DNA of 64,000 bases from Pseudoprimorskyibacter insulae (GCF_900302505.1 NZ_OMOJ01000004.1:62001-126000), one strand, 5' to 3'. Positions 47,134-57,081 are shown, counted from the stretch's first letter. Notes: generated from the sequence alone by a model not told the origin. Numbers and translations are program-made.

Positions 47134-48288
47134 ATGAAAATCGCTCTGGCAGCGGCGTCTTTTGCCGTTCTGGGGGCCACGTCAGTGGCCGCCGGTGGCA
47201 TTGAACGCGCCAACAACAACTACGGGCTGCTGTTTACGCCCGGCGACCAAATCGAGCTGACGTTTTCGCATGTGAAACCGACGGTATCTGGAAGCTATAG
47301 CGCTGGTCTGACCGCGCTTGGCGGATCGGCCACAACCGGAAACATGGCGAATAGCTACACCAATCTCGGGTTCGGTTATAAGAACGATATCAACGACAAG
47401 CTGGCCATCGGCCTCTACGTCAACCAGCCTTATGGCGCTGACGCGGCTTATACCAGTGGCTTCTACAAGGGCCTTGCCGCCACTTGGGAAAGCTCGCAAA
47501 TCGCGGCGCTGGCCAAGTACAAGCTGGCAGATCGAATCTCGGTCTATGGCGGTGCACGCTATGTGCGCAGCTCGGCCAATATATCGATCCCGGACCAGAT
47601 GATCCGCGGCAAGTTGGCGGGGATCAGCCCGGCCCACCCCGGTCTGGCAGCCCCGGCAGGCACCCTGCGCTATGACGCGAAGGGCGAACAGGATGGCCAG
47701 TGGGGCTATGTGCTGGGCGCGGCCTACGAAATCCCGGAAATCGCGATGCGAGTCGGGCTGACGTGGGAATCGGCGATGACCCACAACTTCACCACCACCG
47801 AAACGGTGACAGGTCTGGGTGTGAACGCCACTGGCAAAACAAAGGTCGAAATGCCCCAATCCGTCGCACTGGACTTCCAGACCGGCGTTGCGGCTGGCAC
47901 GCTGGTCTTTGGTCAGATCAAGTGGACCGAATGGTCGAAGTGGGAAGTGCGCCCGCCTGCGTATAACAGCGTCGCAAACGAAGCGATCACCGGCTTTGAC
48001 AATGACACGACGACCTATCGCCTTGGCGTTGGCCGTCAGTTCAACGAACAACTGTCCGGCTTTGCGCAGGTCACCTACGAAAAGAAAAACGGCGGCATTG
48101 CATCGCGCCTTGCCCCGACCGATGGCCGTCAGAGCATCGGCATCGGCATGCAGTACACCAAGGACAACATGAAAATCCGTGGTGGTCTGGAATATGCACA
48201 ACTGGGCGACGCGGTTGATGGGACCGGCACCCAGTTCAAAGGCAACAGCGCAACGGGCTTTGGCCTGTCTGTCACCTTCGGGTTCTGA
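47134..48288 (+). CDS. OmpP1/FadL-family outer-membrane protein
   Basis: The 384-residue product has a signal peptide (MKIALAAASFAVLGATSVAAG, cleavage near residue 20), then alternating beta strands and a terminal aromatic GFGLSVTFGF ending in Phe, as needed for BAM assembly. The early GIERANNNYGLLFTPGDQIEL is FadL-like. It likely imports long-chain fatty acids or other hydrophobic compounds. It follows a palindromic operator candidate and is closed by a terminator. Confidence 0.9.
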   Translation: MKIALAAASFAVLGATSVAAGGIERANNNYGLLFTPGDQIELTFSHVKPTVSGSYSAGLTALGGSATTGNMANSYTNLGFGYKNDINDKLAIGLYVNQPYGADAAYTSGFYKGLAATWESSQIAALAKYKLADRISVYGGARYVRSSANISIPDQMIRGKLAGISPAHPGLAAPAGTLRYDAKGEQDGQWGYVLGAAYEIPEIAMRVGLTWESAMTHNFTTTETVTGLGVNATGKTKVEMPQSVALDFQTGVAAGTLVFGQIKWTEWSKWEVRPPAYNSVANEAITGFDNDTTTYRLGVGRQFNEQLSGFAQVTYEKKNGGIASRLAPTDGRQSIGIGMQYTKDNMKIRGGLEYAQLGDAVDGTGTQFKGNSATGFGLSVTFGF

Positions 48289-48312
48289 GTGCACCCGTAG
48301 AAAACAGCTTGA

Positions 48313-48340
48313 TGCGCCGCTGGGAACAGCGGCGCATTTT
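48313..48340 (+). terminator. Terminator after the FadL-like gene
   Basis: TGCGCCGCT pairs with AGCGGCGCA around a six-base loop, followed by TTTT. Confidence 0.88.
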
Positions 48341-48408
48341 CGTTGGCCCTTTACCGAAGGCGCAAGAAGCGGGTCGGCAGACCCCGCCCGGCGCGTTACC
48401 AATCAACC

Positions 48409-49317
48409 ATGACACAGAAAACCCTTTCCCCCCGAGCCTGGGCCGATCTGGCTTTGCTCGCCTTTTTCTGGGGCGGCGTCTTTTTGGCCGTTCGCGTGGC
48501 ACTCGACGAAATCGGCCCACTGACGGCGGTCCTGTTCCGCGTGACCATTGGCGCAGCGGCGCTTTGGGGTATTGTCTGGTTCAAGCGTGAACCCGTGCCG
48601 CGGGGCAAGGGTTTTGTCATCGGCGCAGCAGGCATGGGCATCTTCAATAACATCGCCCCTTTCTGCCTGATGGCTTGGGCGCAGTTGCACATCCCATCGG
48701 GCCTTACATCGATCTTCAACGCGACCACGGCGCTGTTTGGCGTGGTTCTTGGCGCCATCGCCTTCGCGGACGAGCGGCTGACCCTTCGGAAAGCAATTGG
48801 CGTCTTGGTCGGATTTGGCGGCGTGGCTTGGGCCATCGGGCCAGATGCGCTGCATGACTTCGACCTGACCTCACTGGCGCAATTGGCGGTTTTGGCGGGC
48901 ACCCTGTCTTATGCGGTGGCGGGCATCTGGGGGCGCAAGCGGCTGGCGGGCGTATCGCCGCTGGTGGCCGCCGCTGGCATGTTGACCGCCAGCACGGCGA
49001 TCCTGCTGCCCATCGCGCTTTGGGTCGAGGGGCTGCCAACCTTCGCCTATTCCGCCGCCACATGGGCCGCCATCGTCTATTACGCGTTGGTCGCGACCGC
49101 ACTGGCCTATCTTCTGTACTTCCGGGTTCTGGCCATGGCGGGCAGCGGCAACCTGATGCTGGTCACGCTGCTGATTCCTCCGGTGGCCATCACTCTGGGC
49201 GCTTTGGTGCGCGGCGAGACCCTGCCGCACAGCGCTTATGCTGGCTTTGTGATCCTGACGCTGGGCTTGGCGGTGCTGGATGGGCGAATCCTGAAGCTGG
49301 GCAAGACAAAGGTTTGA
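48409..49317 (+). CDS. EamA/DMT-family exporter
   Basis: A second EamA protein, 302 residues from MTQKTLSPRAWADLALL; an in-frame start at 48343 runs back towards the preceding terminator and is rejected. Ten spans in two repeats, with FWGGVFLAVRVALDEIGPLTAVLFR in the first repeat. It is not closely similar to the EamA protein at 46149. Substrate unknown. Confidence 0.88.
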   Translation: MTQKTLSPRAWADLALLAFFWGGVFLAVRVALDEIGPLTAVLFRVTIGAAALWGIVWFKREPVPRGKGFVIGAAGMGIFNNIAPFCLMAWAQLHIPSGLTSIFNATTALFGVVLGAIAFADERLTLRKAIGVLVGFGGVAWAIGPDALHDFDLTSLAQLAVLAGTLSYAVAGIWGRKRLAGVSPLVAAAGMLTASTAILLPIALWVEGLPTFAYSAATWAAIVYYALVATALAYLLYFRVLAMAGSGNLMLVTLLIPPVAITLGALVRGETLPHSAYAGFVILTLGLAVLDGRILKLGKTKV

Positions 49318-49373
49318 CGAGTCGACGGATTCCCGCGTACCACACGCGGCAACACGACTTGGGGACTTGAACC

Positions 49374-50246
49374 ATGATCTATTCTTCCGCCGCCGAGTGG
49401 CGCGATGCGCCGCATAAGCGCGTTGTCCTGTTTGCAATGTCCGGGCTGGGCAAAACCCATGTGTCGGACATTCTGCGCCGGGCCGGAAGCTGGTTCCACT
49501 ACTCGATCGATTACCGGATCGGCACGCGATACATGGGCGAACATATCGTCGATTCCTGCATCCGTGAGGCGCGGCAGAACCCCTACCTGCGCGAAATGCT
49601 GGACAAGGACGCGATCTATATTTCGCCCAACGTGCACACCCATGATCTGACCGCTGTTTCCACCTATCTGGGCAAGCCCGGTGACGCCAGCAAAGGCGGG
49701 CTGAGCTATGACGAATACACCCGCCGTCAGGCCCAGTTCAAAGCGGCCGAAGAAAGCGCCTTGCTGGACACGGGACATTTCATTCAGCGCGCCGAAAAAG
49801 TTTATGATTACAGCAACTTCATCTGTGATACCGGCGGGTCAATCTGCGAATGGGTCGACCCTGCCGACAGCCGTGACAAGATCCTGAACGCCCTGTCATC
49901 GAACGCGTTGATGGTGTGGATTCGCGGCACCGAGGAACATACCGCCGAACTGATCCGCCGCTTTGACCGCGCGCCGAAACCGATGGCCTATCAGCCCGAG
50001 TTTTTGCAGCAGGCCTGGCAGGACTACCTTGACGAAAAAGCCATCGCCCCCGAGGCCGTGGATCCCAACGCCTTTATCCGCTGGACCTATGCCGCCGCGC
50101 TGGCCCATCGCCAGCCCCGGTACGAGGCGATGGCCCGCAATTGGGGCATCACGGTTGAGGCCAGCGATATCTACGCCGTGCGCACCGAGGCTGATTTTGT
50201 CGATGTGATTGCACGCGGGCTTGAGGACTCAGTCAAAACCGCCTAA
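49374..50246 (+). CDS. Uncharacterised P-loop ATPase/kinase-like protein
   Basis: A 290-residue soluble protein with a Walker A-like loop AMSGLGKTHVS (residues 21-31) directly after a first strand KRVVLF, so it is a P-loop NTPase. A second notable stretch is FICDTGGSICEWVD (about 150-163), a possible Walker B/metal region. I do not recognise a defined family beyond alphaproteobacterial proteins labelled ATPase. It is spaced 27 bases before a deformylase-like gene and then metA, suggesting one transcript. Function unknown. Confidence 0.75.
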   Translation: MIYSSAAEWRDAPHKRVVLFAMSGLGKTHVSDILRRAGSWFHYSIDYRIGTRYMGEHIVDSCIREARQNPYLREMLDKDAIYISPNVHTHDLTAVSTYLGKPGDASKGGLSYDEYTRRQAQFKAAEESALLDTGHFIQRAEKVYDYSNFICDTGGSICEWVDPADSRDKILNALSSNALMVWIRGTEEHTAELIRRFDRAPKPMAYQPEFLQQAWQDYLDEKAIAPEAVDPNAFIRWTYAAALAHRQPRYEAMARNWGITVEASDIYAVRTEADFVDVIARGLEDSVKTA

Positions 50247-50273
50247 CTCCGGCAGACTGACCGAGGAAGACCA

Positions 50274-50792
50274 ATGGAAGATAGCCTGCTGCTGCCGCTA
50301 GATCACCCGATGCTTGAGACGGTCTCGGACGATGTGTCCGAGTTCGACGGTCGTATTGCGGAACTGGCAGACACGCTGCTGGAAGTGCTTGACCACGAAG
50401 GCGGGGCGGCGCTGGCGGCGGTGCAAATCGGTGCGCCGGTGCGCATGGTTGTGGCCGACGCGGTGGACCATACGGGCGAACGGCAGCGCGTGGCGCTGGT
50501 CAATCCGCGCATCACCACCCGATCCGAAGAACGCGCCACCCAGCATGAAAGCTGCCTGTCCATGCCGGGCTATTTCATCCCGGTGCCGCGCTATGCGCTG
50601 ATTGAAGTGGCCTTTGAAACGCTGGAAGGTGAAACCGGTACGATTCTTGCAGGCGGGCCTTTGGCCGTCTGCTTGCAGCAAGCGATCGACCTGACCAACG
50701 GAATTCTGTTCATTGACCGGGTCGCGCCGCTGCATCGCGCCCAGTCCGACGATATCTCTAAAACCGCCCGACGCCGGGCCATTCTGCACTAA
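50274..50792 (+). CDS. Degenerate peptide deformylase paralogue, likely inactive
   Basis: The 172-residue protein is clearly of peptide-deformylase fold: motif 1 GGAALAAVQ (43-51), motif 2 HESCLS with Cys94, and the C-terminal NGILFIDRV. Motif 3, normally QHExDH, reads QQAIDL (135-140): both metal-binding His (136 to Gln, 140 to Leu) and the catalytic Glu (137 to Ala) are lost. It therefore should not bind the metal as the true enzyme does. It sits 12 bases before metA. It may have a regulatory or binding role. Confidence 0.85.
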   Translation: MEDSLLLPLDHPMLETVSDDVSEFDGRIAELADTLLEVLDHEGGAALAAVQIGAPVRMVVADAVDHTGERQRVALVNPRITTRSEERATQHESCLSMPGYFIPVPRYALIEVAFETLEGETGTILAGGPLAVCLQQAIDLTNGILFIDRVAPLHRAQSDDISKTARRRAILH

Positions 50793-50804
50793 GGACCAAA
50801 TCCA

Positions 50805-51758
50805 ATGCCGATCAAACTTCCTCAGGACCTGCCCGCCTATTCCGTGCTCTCGCACGAAGGCGTGATGGTCATGCCCGAGGAAACGGCATCCAAGCAGGAT
50901 ATCCGTCCAATAAAGATTGGCTTGCTCAATCTGATGCCGAAGAAGATCCAGACGGAGAACCAGTTCGCCCGTCTGATCGGTGCAACCCCGCTTCAGATCG
51001 AATTTTCGCTGATCCGCATGACCGATCACGAGGCGCGCAACACCGCCGCCGACCACCTCGAAGCGTTCTACCGTCCCTTCTCGGACGTTCAGGCCTCGGG
51101 TGAAAAATTCGACGGGCTGATCATCACCGGCGCGCCCATCGAACATTTGCCCTTCGAAGAGGTGACCTATTGGGAAGAACTGACCCGCGTCTTTGACTGG
51201 ACGCAGACCCATGTGCATTCGACCTTCGGCGTCTGCTGGGGCGGCATGGCGATGATCAACTACTTCCACGGCGTCAAGAAACACATCCTGAACGAAAAGC
51301 TGTTCGGCTGTTACCGTCACGCCAATCTGGCACAGCAAAGCCCCTATCTGCGCGGTTTTTCCGATGATCTGGTGATGCCCGTCAGCCGCTGGACCGAAAT
51401 GCGCCGCGATGAAATTGAAACGGCGGGCCTACCCATCCTGCTCAACTCGGATGAGGTCGGCCCGGCATTGGTCGAAGACCCGGCACACCGGGCGCTCTAT
51501 GTGTTCAACCACCTGGAATATGACAGCGGCACGCTGAACGAAGAATATCAGCGCGACCTGAAAAGCAACCAGATCGAAGGCGCGGAAATTCAGATGCCGG
51601 TGAACTACTTCCCCGGCAATGATCCAACCCGCAAGCCGCAGAACCGCTGGCGCAGCCACGCTCATCTGCTCTATGGAAATTGGGTGTCTGAGATCTATCT
51701 TACAACTCCATATGACATGGCGCAGATCGGCCAAGCGAGCACCGACCTGCGCAAGTAA
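50805..51758 (+). CDS. metA: Homoserine O-acyltransferase MetA (predicted acetyl-CoA type)
   Basis: MetA acylates homoserine, the first step of methionine synthesis. The 317-residue protein has the nucleophile Cys144 in FGVCWGGMA and the class I amidotransferase-like His and Glu in the C-terminal half (FNHLEYD). At the position that sets acyl choice (Escherichia coli 111), the sequence [10 protein letters not shown] has Glu113; Glu there favours acetyl-CoA, Gly favours succinyl-CoA. So this is probably an O-acetyltransferase. The 12-base gap upstream leaves no room for a SAM riboswitch. Confidence 0.93.
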   Translation: MPIKLPQDLPAYSVLSHEGVMVMPEETASKQDIRPIKIGLLNLMPKKIQTENQFARLIGATPLQIEFSLIRMTDHEARNTAADHLEAFYRPFSDVQASGEKFDGLIITGAPIEHLPFEEVTYWEELTRVFDWTQTHVHSTFGVCWGGMAMINYFHGVKKHILNEKLFGCYRHANLAQQSPYLRGFSDDLVMPVSRWTEMRRDEIETAGLPILLNSDEVGPALVEDPAHRALYVFNHLEYDSGTLNEEYQRDLKSNQIEGAEIQMPVNYFPGNDPTRKPQNRWRSHAHLLYGNWVSEIYLTTPYDMAQIGQASTDLRK

Positions 51759-51770
51759 GCGCAGGGGGTA

Positions 51771-52724
51771 ATGGCATTGCGATATCTGGTGGCTTTGGCG
51801 ATCGTCCTGATCGCTTTTTGGGGCGTAACCCTTTGGAAAGCTGCGCGGAATGAAGCGCGGTCTGAGGCGGCCTATCCCCCAATCGGCGATTTTCTAACCG
51901 TCGATGGGCACCGGGTTCATTTCGTCCAAATGGGCAATGGCCCCGATGTCGTGCTGATCCACGGGGCCTCGGGCAATGTGCGGGACATGACCTTTTCGCT
52001 GGCGGGCAAGCTGGCCGATCACTATCGCGTGACGGTGTTTGACCGCCCCGGCCTTGGCTATAGTGATCGGATCAACACCACAGGCGCGACGATCACCGAT
52101 CAAGCTGCCGTTCTGGCGCAGGCCAGCGCCCAGCTTGGCCTGACCCGCCCGTTGGTCGTGGGCCAGTCCTACGGCGGCGCGGTGGCGCTGGCATGGGGCG
52201 TAACTCAGACCGACAACCTGTCCGCGCTCGTCCTGCTGGCCCCTGCTGCCAAACCCTGGGAAACGGGCCTGTCCACCTATTACAAGATCACCTCAAGCTG
52301 GCTGGGCGCGCGCCTGGCGGTTCCGGTCCTCACCGCTTGGGTGCCCGACAGCGTGGTTGACACCGCGCTACAGGACATCTTTGCCCCGCAAACCGCCCCG
52401 GCAGGCTACGGCGCCTATATCGGCACTGGCCTGACCCTGCGCCGCGTGTCCTTGCGGGCCAATGCCGCGCAACGCGCCAACCTGCTGTCCGAGATTGAGG
52501 CCCTGCACGACCGTTATGGCGAAATCGATGTCCCGGTCGAAATCCTGCATGGCGATGCCGATACCACTGTCGGCCTGCACATCCATTCCGTCCCTCTGTC
52601 CCAGCAGATCGAAGGCGCAAACCTGACCACCCTGCCCGGCATTGGCCATATGCCCCAACACGTTGCCGAACCTCAGGTCATTCAAGCAATTGACCGCGCC
52701 GCATCGCGCGCGGGTTTGCGTTAA
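51771..52724 (+). CDS. Membrane-anchored alpha/beta hydrolase
   Basis: A 317-residue protein with an N-terminal membrane anchor (about 3-22) and an alpha/beta-hydrolase core: oxyanion region IHGASGNVRDM, nucleophile elbow GQSYGGAV (Ser in GQSYG), an acid in HGDADTTV and His in PGIGHMPQH. The triad looks complete. It lies 12 bases after metA, so may be cotranscribed, but no methionine-related role is evident. Substrate unknown. Confidence 0.87.
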   Translation: MALRYLVALAIVLIAFWGVTLWKAARNEARSEAAYPPIGDFLTVDGHRVHFVQMGNGPDVVLIHGASGNVRDMTFSLAGKLADHYRVTVFDRPGLGYSDRINTTGATITDQAAVLAQASAQLGLTRPLVVGQSYGGAVALAWGVTQTDNLSALVLLAPAAKPWETGLSTYYKITSSWLGARLAVPVLTAWVPDSVVDTALQDIFAPQTAPAGYGAYIGTGLTLRRVSLRANAAQRANLLSEIEALHDRYGEIDVPVEILHGDADTTVGLHIHSVPLSQQIEGANLTTLPGIGHMPQHVAEPQVIQAIDRAASRAGLR

Positions 52725-52772
52725 GCCGATTTACATCCCATATTGAACGGCAGAGCAGATAGAGAGAATAAA

Positions 52773-53645
52773 ATGACCGACCTACCCTTCGACGGTGCCA
52801 TTAGCGCCTTCTTCAAGAACGACGCGCCGGATGATGTGCGCAACGCCATCCGCCGCGCCGAGAAGGGCGACATTCTGAACCCCGACTACCCCTATATCGA
52901 ACGCATGCCCCGCAAGGCCTACGAAAAGGAACTGGCACAGCTGCAGATCGAACTGGTCAAGATGCAGGCCTGGGTCAAGGAAACCGGCGCACGCGTGGCC
53001 ATCGTCTTTGAAGGGCGCGACGCCGCAGGCAAAGGCGGCACGATCAAACGCTTTCGCGAAAACCTGAACCCGCGCGGCGCCCGCGTCGTGGCCCTGTCCA
53101 AACCAACCGAGACCGAGGCCAGCCAGTGGTATTTCCAACGCTACATCGACCATCTTCCCTCGGGCGGGGAAATCGTGTTCTACGATCGCAGCTGGTACAA
53201 TCGCGGCGTGGTCGAAAAGGTGTTCGGCTTCTGCACCGACAACCAGCGCGACCATTTCTTCACCCAAGTGCCGGATTTCGAAAAGATGCTGGTCGATGAA
53301 GGCATCCACCTGTTCAAGATCTGGCTGAACGTCGGACGCGCTGAACAGCTGCGCCGCTTCCTCCAACGCGAAGAAGACCTGCTCAAACAGTGGAAACTTA
53401 GCTGGATCGATGTCGAAGGCCTGAAGAAATGGGACGCCTATTCAGCGGCCATTCAGGAAACCTTTGCCCGCAGCCATTCTGCCACCGCCCCTTGGACAAT
53501 CATCCGCTCCGACGACAAACGCCGCGCCCGCCTGACCGCCATTCGCCGGGTGCTGCAGGCGCTGCCCTATGACCGCAAGGACGAAAAGCAGATCGGCCCG
53601 TGCGACCCGCAAATCTGTGGTGGACCGGACATCTGGGATGCGTAA
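52773..53645 (+). CDS. ppk2: Polyphosphate kinase 2
   Basis: PPK2 uses polyphosphate to phosphorylate nucleoside diphosphates (or the reverse). The 290-residue protein has Walker [14 protein letters not shown] (80-92), lid and Walker [14 protein letters not shown] and a C-terminal PYDRKDE. It is a one-domain PPK2. An in-frame TTG at 52743 is less likely than the ATG at 52773. The stop overlaps the tetR gene by eight bases, so the regulator may control this gene. Confidence 0.93.
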   Translation: MTDLPFDGAISAFFKNDAPDDVRNAIRRAEKGDILNPDYPYIERMPRKAYEKELAQLQIELVKMQAWVKETGARVAIVFEGRDAAGKGGTIKRFRENLNPRGARVVALSKPTETEASQWYFQRYIDHLPSGGEIVFYDRSWYNRGVVEKVFGFCTDNQRDHFFTQVPDFEKMLVDEGIHLFKIWLNVGRAEQLRRFLQREEDLLKQWKLSWIDVEGLKKWDAYSAAIQETFARSHSATAPWTIIRSDDKRRARLTAIRRVLQALPYDRKDEKQIGPCDPQICGGPDIWDA

Positions 53646-54255
53646 ACGCGGCTACCATCACGGCAATCTCAAACAGGCCCTCGTGGATGCAGCGCTTGAG
53701 CTGATCCGCGAAAAGGGCCCGACCGGCTTCACCCTCTCCGAGGCGGCCAAACAGGCGGGCGTCACACCCGCCGCAGTCTATCGCCATTTCGCCGGGCGCG
53801 AGGACCTGATCGCCGAGGCCGCCCGCCAAGGCTATGAGATTTTCGCCGATGTGGTGCAATACGCCTATGACAAGGGCCAGCCCTCGGCCCTTGCCGCGTT
53901 TGAGGCGACGGGCCGCGCCTATCTGGCCTTTGCCAAGAAATACCCCGGCCATTACATCGCAATGTTCGAAAGCGGCATCTCGGTCAATCGCAACCCCGAT
54001 CTGGCCGCCGTTGCCCAACGCGCCCGCAATGTTCTGGAAAAGGCCGCAGGCGATCTCAGCCAACACATTCCCCCCGAAAAACGTCCCCCCGCCAGCATGT
54101 TCTCGGCCCATATCTGGGCCATGAGCCACGGCGTGGTGGAACTTTTCGCCCGCAACAGCCCCGGCACCCAAAGCCCCTTCGCCCCCGAAGACCTGCTGGA
54201 AAGCGGCATCGGCATCTATCTGCGGGGATTGGGGCTGATCCACCCGGATCAATAG
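53638..54255 (+). CDS. TetR-family regulator
   Basis: A 205-residue regulator from the ATG that overlaps the ppk2 end. The N-terminal helix-turn-helix is textbook Tet[20 protein letters not shown], then [20 protein letters not shown] (about 32-51). The C-terminal ligand domain is WHG-like (TetR_C). Target genes are unknown; ppk2 or itself are candidates by linkage. The repeat copy C starts 14 bases after its stop. Confidence 0.9.
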   Translation: MRKRGYHHGNLKQALVDAALELIREKGPTGFTLSEAAKQAGVTPAAVYRHFAGREDLIAEAARQGYEIFADVVQYAYDKGQPSALAAFEATGRAYLAFAKKYPGHYIAMFESGISVNRNPDLAAVAQRARNVLEKAAGDLSQHIPPEKRPPASMFSAHIWAMSHGVVELFARNSPGTQSPFAPEDLLESGIGIYLRGLGLIHPDQ

Positions 54256-54268
54256 CGCCTCTTTACCG

Positions 54269-54334
54269 TATTTTCTGACCCCAAATATCCTGGGGTGAAT
54301 TGGCGCGCCGCGCCAAGAGGGGCAAAGCCCCTCC
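54269..54334 (+). repeat. Palindromic intergenic repeat, copy C
   Basis: It begins ATTTTCTGACCCCAAATATC, then GGGGTGAAT, inner stem TGGCGC-gcc-GCGCCA and outer stem GGGGC-AAA-GCCCC. It is between convergent tetR and rpsI, upstream of the rpsI terminator. Leader identity with copy B on the opposite strand is high. Confidence 0.78.
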
Positions 54335-54423
54335 CCTTCCTGCGCCTCATAGCCCCCCAATATCCGCGCAATTCAACACACTCGGCAAAACCACACCCTG
54401 GAAACACAGACTTCCAAAAACGA

Positions 54424-54449
54424 AAAGGCCGCCCCAAGGGGCGGCCTTT
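54424..54449 (-). terminator. Terminator of the rplM-rpsI operon
   Basis: AAAGGCCGCCCC pairs with GGGGCGGCCTTT across an AA loop, followed on the minus strand by TTCG. It lies 21 bases after the rpsI stop. Confidence 0.82.
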
Positions 54450-54470
54450 CCAAAATCCTGCGTTCGAAAC

Positions 54471-54956
54471 TTAGCGCTTCGAGAACTGGAACGAACGGCG
54501 GGCTTTGCGCTTACCGAATTTCTTACGTTCCACAACGCGGCTGTCGCGGGTCAGGAAGCCAGCGGCTTTCAACGCGCCACGCAGCGACGGATCGTACAGC
54601 TGCAGCGCCTTCGAGATACCGTGCTTCACGGCACCGGCCTGACCGGACAGACCGCCGCCTTTTACGGTGGCGTATACGTCAAACTGGTCTTCGACACCGG
54701 CAACCTGGAACGGCTGGCGCAGGATCATCTGCAGAACCGGACGCGCGAAATACGCGTTCAGTTCTTTGCCATTCACGGTGACTTTGCCCGAACCCGGCTT
54801 GATCCAAACGCGTGCGACAGCGTCTTTACGCTTGCCGGTTGCGTAGGAACGACCCAGTTCATCACGAACCGGCTCACGCGGGGTTTCGACTTCGACGACT
54901 GCTTCCACACCGGCAACGGCGCTCAGCTCTTCAAGGGAATTGATCTGATCAGCCAT
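54471..54956 (-). CDS. rpsI: 30S ribosomal protein S9
   Basis: The 161-residue S9 has the alphaproteobacterial N-terminal extension of about 30 residues, then [20 protein letters not shown] and the basic tail [11 protein letters not shown] that reaches the P site. It lies six bases after the rplM stop, in the universal rplM-rpsI order. High-level constitutive expression is expected. Confidence 0.98.
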   Translation of the reverse strand: MADQINSLEELSAVAGVEAVVEVETPREPVRDELGRSYATGKRKDAVARVWIKPGSGKVTVNGKELNAYFARPVLQMILRQPFQVAGVEDQFDVYATVKGGGLSGQAGAVKHGISKALQLYDPSLRGALKAAGFLTRDSRVVERKKFGKRKARRSFQFSKR

Positions 54957-54962
54957 GACTTA

Positions 54963-55421
54963 TTACACCCGGGTGTTTTTCTTGTTCATCGACTTGACGT
55001 CGAGCGCTTCGGGCTGCTGAGCCTCATGCGGATGCTCGGCGCCGGCGTAAACGCGCAGGTTGGTCATCAGCTGGCGCGACAGGCGGTTGCCCGGCAGCAT
55101 GCGCTGAACGGCCTTCTGAACGACGCGCTCAGGATAGGCGCCTTCCAGAATCTGCTCTTTGGTGCGCGACTTGATGCCGCCCGGATGACCGGTGTGCCAG
55201 TAGAAGTTTTCCTGACGCTTGTTGCCGGTCAGCTGAATTTTATCAGCATTGATAACGATCACGTTATCACCGCAATCCATGTGCGGGGTGAACGACGGTT
55301 TGTGCTTGCCACGAAGGCGCATCGCAACGATCGAGGCAAGACGGCCCAGCACCACGCCCTCGGCGTCGATGATGATCCACTTCTTCTCGATGTCTGCAGG
55401 TGTTGCAGAGAAGGTTTTCAT
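54963..55421 (-). CDS. rplM: 50S ribosomal protein L13
   Basis: The 152-residue L13 begins [23 protein letters not shown] and shows [16 protein letters not shown] and the [17 protein letters not shown] stretch. It is the first gene of the rplM-rpsI operon. A strong promoter lies 62 bases upstream. Confidence 0.98.
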   Translation of the reverse strand: MKTFSATPADIEKKWIIIDAEGVVLGRLASIVAMRLRGKHKPSFTPHMDCGDNVIVINADKIQLTGNKRQENFYWHTGHPGGIKSRTKEQILEGAYPERVVQKAVQRMLPGNRLSRQLMTNLRVYAGAEHPHEAQQPEALDVKSMNKKNTRV

Positions 55422-55482
55422 TGTGGGGTTACCCTGTTCAGTGTTTCAGAGGGCCTGTCAGCCCCCGTAATCCGATGGGCGG

Positions 55483-55510
55483 GTTATAAACGCCTAAATG
55501 CGCCAGTCAA
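55483..55510 (-). promoter_or_regulatory. Sigma-70-like promoter of rplM-rpsI
   Basis: On the minus strand TTGACT (55505-55510) and TATAAC (55483-55488) are 16 bases apart, giving a strong match to the housekeeping consensus. The implied leader is about 55 bases. No leader structure was identified with confidence. Confidence 0.7.
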
Positions 55511-55578
55511 GCGCCCTAAATTCAAATTACACAAGCAATTTCAACAGTTTAAAATTTAGGTATTAAAATACCCCACGG

Positions 55579-56991
55579 TCACACAGCAATTCTCTCAGGC
55601 GGATTGTCCAAAAGCACCCGCAACCGGCCCAATGCCGCCTCAAAACTGGCCAAGGACACCTGCGCGTTGATTCCCAATCGCACCGCATGTGGTGGGTGCC
55701 CATCCCGCAAGGCAAAGTCATCCGCCGACCGAACGCTCACCCCCTGCCCGTCCGCCGCCTGCACAAACGCCGCCGCGCGCCAGCCTTCCGGCAGTTGCAA
55801 CCACAAAAGCGGCATCCCATCGCGCCACGCCAAGTCAAACCCGCCAAGGATGTTCACTGCGGCCCGGATGTAGCGGTTCACCTCTTCGCAGATCGCTTCT
55901 GAGGCAAGCTCAGTCCGAGGATCATTCAACAAATGCTCCACCACATCCGCCAAAGGCCGCGCCAAACCAAAGAACCCATGTTCCACAGAACGGCGCAACT
56001 GGCTGCGCAAAGGCCGCGGTGCAATCGCAAACCCAACCCGCAAGGCTGGCGTCAGGGATTTTGAGATCGAAGACACATACCACCCCTGTTCCGGCAACAA
56101 AGCGCGGTAATGCGGCGCCTGCGATTTGCCCAAACGGTAACAATCGTCCTCAAGAATATGCAGCCCTGTGCGCAGGGCCACCTGCGCAATCTCCTCGCGC
56201 CGCTCAATCGGTGTGAACAATCCCGTCGGATTGTGTACCTCGGCAGAGGTACAAAGCAACTGCACCCCAAGATCCCGCACGATTCTCTCAAGCGCCTCTG
56301 GTACAATACCATGCGCATCCATCGGCACCGCCACAACCCTGGCCCGCACAAGCTCCGCCGCGCGACGAAACCCCGGATAGCTCAGTTCCTCAACCGCAAC
56401 CACCGGGCGCGCCCCTTGCAACACCGTTTGCATGACAATCGAATTGCCGTTTTGCGCCCCATGGCACAGCACCAGATCTTCATCCTCGGTGTGACCAATG
56501 GGCGTGTCTTGCAGCCATTTCAAAATCGCCTGACGCGCCGGTCGAAACCCGTTGCGCGTTGGATAGTTCATAAAGTCGGTATCATGGTCCCGTCCAACCA
56601 CTTCAAAAGCCTGCCGGATCAGAGACACCTGCCCACGGTCCGGCAGTCTAGGGCTATTTAAGTCAACAATTTCAGAATCCTGAGACGACTTCCACGTCAG
56701 CGCCCCACCATCATTGGGCAAGCTGCGACTGCAATGGGAGGCCGCCAGCTCAGCGACAAAAGTCCCGCGCCCGACGGCAGCTTGCAAAAGCCCCTCTTGC
56801 GTCAAAATCGAATAGGCCCGCGCCACCGTTCCCGGTGTAATCTTCAGCGCCCATGCCAGATCGCGCACCGGCGGCAATTTCGCATTCGGCAACAGGTCCC
56901 CTTGTTCAACCGCTTGCCGGATGGCCAGTGCCAAGGCCTTATATTTCGGCCCGGAGGTTTGCGATTCATAACAAGATATAATTGTATCCAT
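55579..56991 (-). CDS. MocR/PdxR-type regulator (GntR winged helix fused to aminotransferase)
   Basis: The 470-residue protein has an N-terminal GntR helix-turn-helix (about 10-78: LPPVRDLAWALKITPGTVARAYSILTQEG) and a PLP fold-type I aminotransferase-like domain (about 110-460) with the Schiff-base Lys in SSISKSLTPALRVG and the AEVHNPTGLF loop. MocR proteins sense PLP or amino compounds. It is divergent from the DUF1127 gene over 90 bases, so that gene is a candidate target. Confidence 0.93.
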   Translation of the reverse strand: MDTIISCYESQTSGPKYKALALAIRQAVEQGDLLPNAKLPPVRDLAWALKITPGTVARAYSILTQEGLLQAAVGRGTFVAELAASHCSRSLPNDGGALTWKSSQDSEIVDLNSPRLPDRGQVSLIRQAFEVVGRDHDTDFMNYPTRNGFRPARQAILKWLQDTPIGHTEDEDLVLCHGAQNGNSIVMQTVLQGARPVVAVEELSYPGFRRAAELVRARVVAVPMDAHGIVPEALERIVRDLGVQLLCTSAEVHNPTGLFTPIERREEIAQVALRTGLHILEDDCYRLGKSQAPHYRALLPEQGWYVSSISKSLTPALRVGFAIAPRPLRSQLRRSVEHGFFGLARPLADVVEHLLNDPRTELASEAICEEVNRYIRAAVNILGGFDLAWRDGMPLLWLQLPEGWRAAAFVQAADGQGVSVRSADDFALRDGHPPHAVRLGINAQVSLASFEAALGRLRVLLDNPPERIAV

Positions 56992-57081
56992 AACAATCTT
57001 TCGCTGGACGCATCACATGCCATAATGTACCAAAATATGTAACAACGATTTCAAATTGTGTCAATACATTAGGAGAGTCCC

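Noticed and set aside
50793-50804. SAM-II riboswitch before metA
   Set aside because: Alphaproteobacterial metA genes often have one, but the gap here is only 12 bases.
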